Below, piece after piece: positions 7,018 to 11,100 of a stretch of 11,100 nt of DNA (position 1 is the stretch's first letter; every line of letters begins with the position of its first letter). This DNA comes from Cytophagaceae bacterium (GTDB lineage Bacteria > Bacteroidota > Bacteroidia > Cytophagales > Cytophagaceae). A program made the translations under genes and the position numbers. Under the pieces are notes generated by a model that was not told where the DNA came from, did no database searches, and saw only the letters and a list, made by a program, of their open reading frames with translations. The DNA lies in contig JAGKWN010000122.1 in the NCBI GenBank assembly GCA_021151805.1, positions 1 through 11,100 on the forward strand, read 5' to 3'.

Positions 7018-8445
7018 TTATCTGATTATTGTCATCTGGTAAGTAATATCCCCAATATTAATAATGTAATACCCGGTTCCAAGAATTTTGCCAGAACCTG
7101 TAGTACCATTCCAGTAGCATGGAGCAGACTGTTGATCCACTAATATACCTGAAGAATTATAAACCTTTAATGCACCACTTTCTTCAAACAACCATTCATC
7201 ATTTTTACCATCACCATTTGGCGTAATCGTAATTTCTTTATCCATTGTAAAATTTGGTCGTACAACCACTGAAAAAATATGCGACGCCAGTGTACATAGT
7301 GATAAAGCTGGTGTTGAAGAGTTAACCAGGCAGTACCAATTTCCCGTATGCGATTTAGAAGCAGCAGAAATAGTAAGCACAGGCTGACTAGTCTGCGCGA
7401 CCTGTACTCCATTACAATACCAGGAAAAAGTCAGGCCAGATACCCCATCATCTGCGGCAAGAGTTAATGTTAACGGCTGCCCGTCGGTAATGCGAACGTT
7501 AGCAGGCGCAGGTAAAGAATCCTGCGGGCAAATTGTCCAGCTGGCAAAGTTTGGGTTTGCAGAAGAAGGTAACAAATCTTCAAAGGTAAACGCATTGCTG
7601 CGCAGATCACAAGCTGCAAGCGCACCCATTCCGGATAAATCCGGCAATGATGTAAATAGGTTATTATCCAAAGTAAGTAATATCAACTGACTTAGCGAAG
7701 GTAGGCCTGCCGGGACAGTTGTTAACTGATTGGTACCCAGATTAAGCTCTGTAAGTGCCGTATAAGATGTCATATCCGGTGTTGTCTGCAGATGATTCGT
7801 ATACGCTCTTAGTGAAGTTAATCCTGTGGACATTGAGATATCCGGAATATAGGTCATTAGATTATTTCCAAACCACAACTCTTTTAAAGACGCAGGCATC
7901 TTACCCATTGAAGTAATTTTATTTTCAAAACAATAAAACTTTTCGAGTTTTGTAAGTGCTGTAAGGTCCGGAATGGAAGTAAGCTGATTCCTGTAAACAA
8001 TTAATTCTTTCAAATTAACCAATGCATTCAGATCAGGAAGTGCAGTCAGTTTATTTTCCGCTAGCATAAGACTTTGAAGATTTACCAGGCCATCTAAAGG
8101 TGGAACTGACACAAGCTTGTTGTGGGCACAGTAAAGAACTGTTAACTTCGTTAATGCACTTATGTCTGGTAAAGTGCTTAGATTATTATTTTGACAAGAC
8201 AGGTTATCAATATTTACAAAATATTGAATACCATCCAGATTTGAGATCTTTTCTTCTCCGCAATAAAACGTACCTGTTACAGTATTAGCATTCGCAATAA
8301 TCAGTTCTTCATTCGCAGTCATCAAGGAAGAATAATGCTCTACAAGAAACGATCTGAATGCCGTATCAGGGATAAACGCAGTAGTCTGAGCAGACAGCCT
8401 TGCTGAAAGCATTAAACCCAAAACGATATAAAATAAATAACGCAT
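7018..8445 (-). CDS. Secreted leucine-rich-repeat protein with Ig-like and type B T9SS sorting domains (module B)
   Basis: 475 residues from ATG 8445. A longer frame reaching 8559 is rejected: it overlaps the anti-sigma gene and buries the signal peptide MRYLFYIVLGLMLSARLSAQ. Residues about 65-300 hold roughly ten LRRs of about 22 residues with a LxxLPDL(S/N/T)AL consensus (for example NLKELIVYRNQLTSIPDLT), ending in TFEDLLP...ICPQDSL. An Ig-like domain follows at about 312-400 (FSWYCNGVQVAQT, SHTGNWYCLV). The CHU_C sorting domain occupies about 403-475, with ITPNGDGKNDEW near residue 408, LKVYNSSG, YWNG, GTGYYI and the terminal MTIIR. Unlike the module A protein it has no SprB repeat between the Ig-like domain and the CTD. 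Type IX export with the divergently encoded SprF-like protein is expected. Only two bases separate its start from the anti-sigma stop, so it is the last gene of the sigma/anti-sigma/LRR operon. The ligand is unknown. Confidence 0.9.
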   Translation of the reverse strand: MRYLFYIVLGLMLSARLSAQTTAFIPDTAFRSFLVEHYSSLMTANEELIIANANTVTGTFYCGEEKISNLDGIQYFVNIDNLSCQNNNLSTLPDISALTKLTVLYCAHNKLVSVPPLDGLVNLQSLMLAENKLTALPDLNALVNLKELIVYRNQLTSIPDLTALTKLEKFYCFENKITSMGKMPASLKELWFGNNLMTYIPDISMSTGLTSLRAYTNHLQTTPDMTSYTALTELNLGTNQLTTVPAGLPSLSQLILLTLDNNLFTSLPDLSGMGALAACDLRSNAFTFEDLLPSSANPNFASWTICPQDSLPAPANVRITDGQPLTLTLAADDGVSGLTFSWYCNGVQVAQTSQPVLTISAASKSHTGNWYCLVNSSTPALSLCTLASHIFSVVVRPNFTMDKEITITPNGDGKNDEWLFEESGALKVYNSSGILVDQQSAPCYWNGTTGSGKILGTGYYIINIGDITYQMTIIR

Positions 8446-8447
8446 TT

Positions 8448-9527
8448 TTAGTGGAGCAAAATAATGTAACCCTGTCTTGATTCTCCGTTCGTAAACGTTG
8501 CAATATATAAATAACTTCCTGTTTCCAGAATGTTTCCGTTCAAACTTCTTCCATTCCATTCATAAGGCTGGCCATTTAACAGCTCTGTCTTATAAACGAC
8601 ATTTCCGCTTTTATCCAGTATGGATAATGTACCATTTTCTGCATCTGTAAACGGAAATTTCCAGGACTCTATATCCGGATTAAAAGAATAGTCTTTGAAC
8701 ACAGTACAATTTTTTTCTTTTACGAACGCTTGCTGTTCTGAAATGCAGCCGCGGCTATCTTTCACGGTTACGGTGTAGGCACCGGCAGGCAGATCGGTAC
8801 GCAGCGATGTAGGCTCGTTTCCAATGCTGTACTTGTAAGGAGGCCGTCCGCCATCAATGCCCGAGAGTAACAACTGCACACTACCTGTACTTCCGTTGCG
8901 GCAGGAAGCCTCCGTATGTACGCTGAATAAAATTTCAGGACAAGGTATCGTTACATCTTCCTTTTTTGTATTCTTTTCATTGTTTTGTTGCGGATCAGAT
9001 GTCTGATGCATTATAACTGTGGACGTATCCTTACGAACTGGCTTCTGAACCTGGGGTGTAGCTGAAGTAACTAAAGCGATCGTATCATGTATTGATGGTA
9101 TTTCTGAAGCTCGGGAATCTTTTTCTTTTTGTTTGGGCGACTCTGTCTTTGTCTCTTCTACTATCTTTGTTTGTTTTATAGTTCGTACAGCATCAACATC
9201 AGGTATATTACTTACGGCTTTATCTTTATGGAATGGATCAACCCATAAATAACATAACAGTCCGGTAAAAAGTATACTAAGTACTATAAAATTAATTTCT
9301 CCCCATGGGAACTGTTTTTTTATAGTAAGATCTTTCCCTACCTGCTTACGGATATCAGAAAGTCCTTTCTCCAGAATCAGCTGATGAACTAATTTCTGGA
9401 GTTCTACTTCATTATTAAGAGAAGCATCTGCTTTCATGTCAGCTTCAAACGTCAGCATGTCTTGATCAGACAAACTACCGTTCAAATAGGCATCGATACG
9501 TTCATACAGATTATTTTGTGCATTCAT
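8448..9527 (-). CDS. Transmembrane anti-sigma factor with SprB repeat and type B CTD-like C-terminus (module B)
   Basis: 359 residues from ATG 9527, overlapping the sigma stop by ATGA (9524-9527). Residues 1-75 are cytosolic, with YERIDAYLNGSLSDQDMLTFE, matching the N-terminus of the module A anti-sigma factor. Residues 79-96 form a single membrane span (INFIVLSILFTGLLCYLW). Residues 97-194 are a charged, Thr/Lys/Glu/Pro/Gln-rich linker predicted to be unstructured. Residues 195-274 form a recognisable SprB repeat (ASCRNGSTGSVQLLL, GGRPPYKYSIG, LPAGAYTVTVKDSRGC) with the four-cysteine layout shared with module A, from C196 to C274. Residues about 277-359 (YSFNPD..ESWKF, GTLSILDKSGNVVY, EWNG, GSYLYIA) are CHU_C-like but without TPNGDG. 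It should restrain the neighbouring sigma factor and respond to a state of the outer envelope. Its C-terminus is the better preserved evidence that these anti-sigma factors carry type IX-substrate domains. The final residues (IILLH) depart from the TI(I/V)R ending of the other three proteins. Confidence 0.85.
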   Translation of the reverse strand: MNAQNNLYERIDAYLNGSLSDQDMLTFEADMKADASLNNEVELQKLVHQLILEKGLSDIRKQVGKDLTIKKQFPWGEINFIVLSILFTGLLCYLWVDPFHKDKAVSNIPDVDAVRTIKQTKIVEETKTESPKQKEKDSRASEIPSIHDTIALVTSATPQVQKPVRKDTSTVIMHQTSDPQQNNEKNTKKEDVTIPCPEILFSVHTEASCRNGSTGSVQLLLSGIDGGRPPYKYSIGNEPTSLRTDLPAGAYTVTVKDSRGCISEQQAFVKEKNCTVFKDYSFNPDIESWKFPFTDAENGTLSILDKSGNVVYKTELLNGQPYEWNGRSLNGNILETGSYLYIATFTNGESRQGYIILLH

Positions 9528-10096
9528 GACCGTAACATGTTTATCAGTTCTTCATTCCCCTTTAACAATTCTGTTAGCCGCTGACGACATTTATAATTTT
9601 TAGATTTAACTACATCCTGATTAGCATATCCAAGCTTCTCGGCAATCTCCTTCATAGTGTAATGCTGAAAAATAGCCATCTTTAATATTTTCATACACGC
9701 ATTGCCCAGTTTGCTGAGTAATTTATCCATCTGCATTTCCTTTTCACGTATCAGTAAATCGCTGAAAATATCACCTGCAAGGTCTTCTTCGTCTTCAACA
9801 GGGATACGTAAGTTTTTGCTGGCATAGCGGCTTAAATGGTTCAGGTATAAATTGCGCGATACCGAATATAAAAAGCCATCAATGTTAACCATTTCATCCA
9901 GCCTGCCGGTCTTCACACGACGATAAAAAATTACCACAGCATCCTGAAATATATCTTTTACATCATCTTCTGTGCCGCTGTTCCGCAGGATATAGTTGCG
10001 TATTTTGGGTAATGTTGATTTATAAAGCATGGCCAGGGCTTCATTATCCTTACCCTGTTCAATTAAATCAAGTATGATGATATCTTTTTGAATCAT
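9524..10096 (-). CDS. ECF-type RNA polymerase sigma factor (module B)
   Basis: 190 residues, the same length as its module A paralogue. Region 2 (about 18-95) includes NEALAMLYK, RNYILRNSGT, DDVKDIFQDAV and FLYSVSRNLYLNHL. Region 4 (about 125-180) includes KLGNACMKILKMAIFQHYTMKEIAEKLGYANQ in outline and the recognition helix QDVVKSKNYKCRQRL. There is no extra C-terminal domain, so it is a minimal ECF sigma factor whose control should come from the overlapping anti-sigma gene. Both ends of the protein also align with the module A copy: N-terminal LI.QGK.NEALA and C-terminal L..LLR. The recognition helices of regions 2.4 and 4.2 differ between the two copies more than the FQDAV helix does, so the paralogues may read different promoters. 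This is a judgement by eye. Confidence 0.92.
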   Translation of the reverse strand: MIQKDIIILDLIEQGKDNEALAMLYKSTLPKIRNYILRNSGTEDDVKDIFQDAVVIFYRRVKTGRLDEMVNIDGFLYSVSRNLYLNHLSRYASKNLRIPVEDEEDLAGDIFSDLLIREKEMQMDKLLSKLGNACMKILKMAIFQHYTMKEIAEKLGYANQDVVKSKNYKCRQRLTELLKGNEELINMLRS

Positions 10097-10215
10097 ATAT
10101 TATAAATACCCATTAGCAATGCATTAAGTAACCTCTGTGTATTATTATTGATAAAATGTAATCTTTTTTCTTTCAAACAATACGTATAATACCTAAATGT
10201 AAATATATTGCGTTT
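10097..10215. promoter_or_regulatory. Divergent sigma / SprF-like intergenic control region, module B
   Basis: 119-base AT-rich spacer between two divergent start codons, equivalent in position to 3353-3456. It contains the candidate sigma promoter (minus strand, 10153-10180) and CAATACGTATA at 10178-10188, which includes the palindrome ATACGTAT. The reverse complement, TATACGTATTG, corresponds to the TATACGACTTATTG element in module A. No convincing promoter was identified for the SprF-like gene. Confidence 0.45.
10153..10180 (-). promoter_or_regulatory. Candidate promoter of the module B sigma operon
   Basis: On the minus strand, TTG at 10180-10178 is followed after 17 bases by TACATTTT at 10160-10153. 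The -7 box has one mismatch to TAnnTTTG and the spacer is two bases short of the usual 19. The distance from the -7 box to the sigma ATG (56 bases) is close to that in module A. The same TATACG..TATTG sequence lies over the -33 box in both. Confidence 0.35.
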
Positions 10216-11100
10216 GTGTTCAGTACCATCAAAAAATACCTTTTTTCGCTTTTCCTGTTCTCTCAGGCCGGATATCTATTTTCTCAGACAACGCTTCAAT
10301 ACCCCATTTCCTTCTCACAATTTTTTAATCAGTATTCCATTATTAACCCTGCTGCTACCGCTGCAGATGCGAAGTTTACGTTTCGTTCAGGCGAACAGGT
10401 ACACAGCGGTTATTTCAGCCGTGTAAGAAGTTTTTATGCTTCCGGAGAATATTCTTTTAAAAAAGATCTTAAACTTGCCCGAAATGCTTTAGGCCTCTCA
10501 TTTATGAATAATGTTGAAGGCAGCATATTATCATTCAATAGAACGTATTTACAATATGCCTATTACCTTCCCCTTTCAGAACAACTGACTGTGTCGGCTG
10601 GCGCCGCACTGGGTTTTGTAAATTTCCATGCAGACCAGACAAGTACCTCTGGCAGCGTTTCTTCCTTTGCTCCTGATGCAAGTATTGGATTGATGCTATC
10701 TTCTAAACAACATCGGTTTGGTATTTCATCCGGACAAATTTTTAACAAATCTATACTCGTTGTAACAGAACAAATACCTATAAGCCGCTTTTACCGCTTC
10801 TACTATACTGATCGTTTTTTTATTTCGCCGGTTGTTAGTTTTTTACCTGCAGTATTGTATACACTTAGGAAAGAAGGCGGCAATATTGATTTGAATGCTT
10901 CTTTTTTGATACGAGATCTTGTTGCTGCTGGAATAAGCTATAGATACAGACTGGGTACTTCCTATTTTTTTGGTTTTAAAGATTTCAATTTTATGAAAGG
11001 TAAAACGAATCTTATGTTTTCATATAATGCACCATGGCCATCAGGTGTCTTAGGCAATGTACAATCCTTTGAGATTACTTTATCTTATTCTTTATTGTAA
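10216..11100 (+). CDS. PorP/SprF family type IX secretion-associated outer-membrane protein (module B)
   Basis: 294 residues from a GTG start at 10216; the codons immediately upstream in this frame (ATT GCG TTT) offer no better start, and the frame gives a good signal peptide at once (K6, K7, hydrophobic core, LFSQ near residue 24). The family hallmark is at residues 32-48: SFSQFFNQYSIINPAAT. Barrel-like strands follow: TYLQYAYYLPLS, TVSAGAALGFVNF, FAPDASIGLML, and a hydrophobic final strand ending SYSLL. The stop codon TAA occupies the last three bases of the window, so the gene is complete. Expected role: outer-membrane partner of a type B type IX substrate, most simply the LRR protein of the divergent operon (7018-8445). 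The relation to the module A barrel is evident in several motifs, but many loop residues differ, as would suit a different client. The final barrel strand and C-terminal hydrophobic residue suit insertion by the BAM machinery. Confidence 0.9.
   Translation: MFSTIKKYLFSLFLFSQAGYLFSQTTLQYPISFSQFFNQYSIINPAATAADAKFTFRSGEQVHSGYFSRVRSFYASGEYSFKKDLKLARNALGLSFMNNVEGSILSFNRTYLQYAYYLPLSEQLTVSAGAALGFVNFHADQTSTSGSVSSFAPDASIGLMLSSKQHRFGISSGQIFNKSILVVTEQIPISRFYRFYYTDRFFISPVVSFLPAVLYTLRKEGGNIDLNASFLIRDLVAAGISYRYRLGTSYFFGFKDFNFMKGKTNLMFSYNAPWPSGVLGNVQSFEITLSYSLL

Noticed and set aside
7167..7412. Minus-strand frame of 81 codons.
   Set aside because: It is an out-of-frame reading of the LRR B Ig-like and sorting-domain region, with no recognisable motif or own start context.
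8446..8559. Longer N-terminus for LRR B, 38 codons upstream of ATG 8445.
   Set aside because: The extension lies entirely inside the anti-sigma gene on the same strand and would bury a clear signal peptide. A start two bases after the anti-sigma stop fits the operon.
1..11100. Search for mobile-element ends, CRISPR repeats, tRNA or rRNA.
   Set aside because: No transposase or integrase frame, no regularly spaced direct repeats outside the LRR coding repeats, and no cloverleaf or rRNA-like stretch was seen. The module duplication therefore has no visible mobile agent.

Overview
The window looks like chromosomal DNA of a gliding Bacteroidota bacterium, most likely a Cytophagales member close to Cytophaga hutchinsonii. 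The reasons are: moderately AT-rich DNA; start codons with almost no Shine-Dalgarno sequence; TTG-N19-TAnnTTTG-like promoters; PorP/SprF-family outer-membrane proteins; SprB repeats; C-terminal type B (CHU_C, gliding-motility-associated) type IX secretion signals; and a multimodular GH43-CBM6-CBM9-type plant-polysaccharide hydrolase. The species assignment is inference. No RNA gene, CRISPR array, insertion sequence or phage gene was seen.

Layout. Bases 1-2355 (minus) hold the first 785 codons of a secreted GH43 hydrolase that runs off the left edge. The rest of the window is two copies of a four-gene module in mirror image. Module A: a PorP/SprF-like gene (minus, 2450-3352) diverges from an operon (plus) of ECF sigma factor (3457-4029), transmembrane anti-sigma factor (4026-5153) and secreted leucine-rich-repeat protein (5164-6750). 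Module B: a secreted LRR protein (7018-8445), anti-sigma factor (8448-9527) and ECF sigma factor (9524-10096), all minus, diverge from a second PorP/SprF-like gene (plus, 10216-11100). The two LRR genes meet tail to tail across a gene-free 267-base spacer at 6751-7017 that contains several inverted repeats.

How the genes may work together. Each anti-sigma factor has a short cytosolic domain, one membrane span, a low-complexity hydrophilic linker of about 100-110 residues, a four-cysteine SprB-repeat-like domain and a C-terminal domain resembling the type B sorting domain of the LRR proteins. In the type IX system, type B substrates depend on PorP/SprF partners, as SprB depends on SprF in Flavobacterium. 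The arrangement therefore suggests a trans-envelope switch: the anti-sigma tail and the secreted LRR protein would share or compete for the cognate SprF-like barrel, and tail occupancy would control sigma release. This coupling is inferred from domain order and synteny. The individual family calls are much firmer.

The divergent intergenic regions of the two modules share a TATACG...TATTG element that overlaps the -33 box of the proposed sigma-gene promoters. This suggests conserved regulation after duplication.
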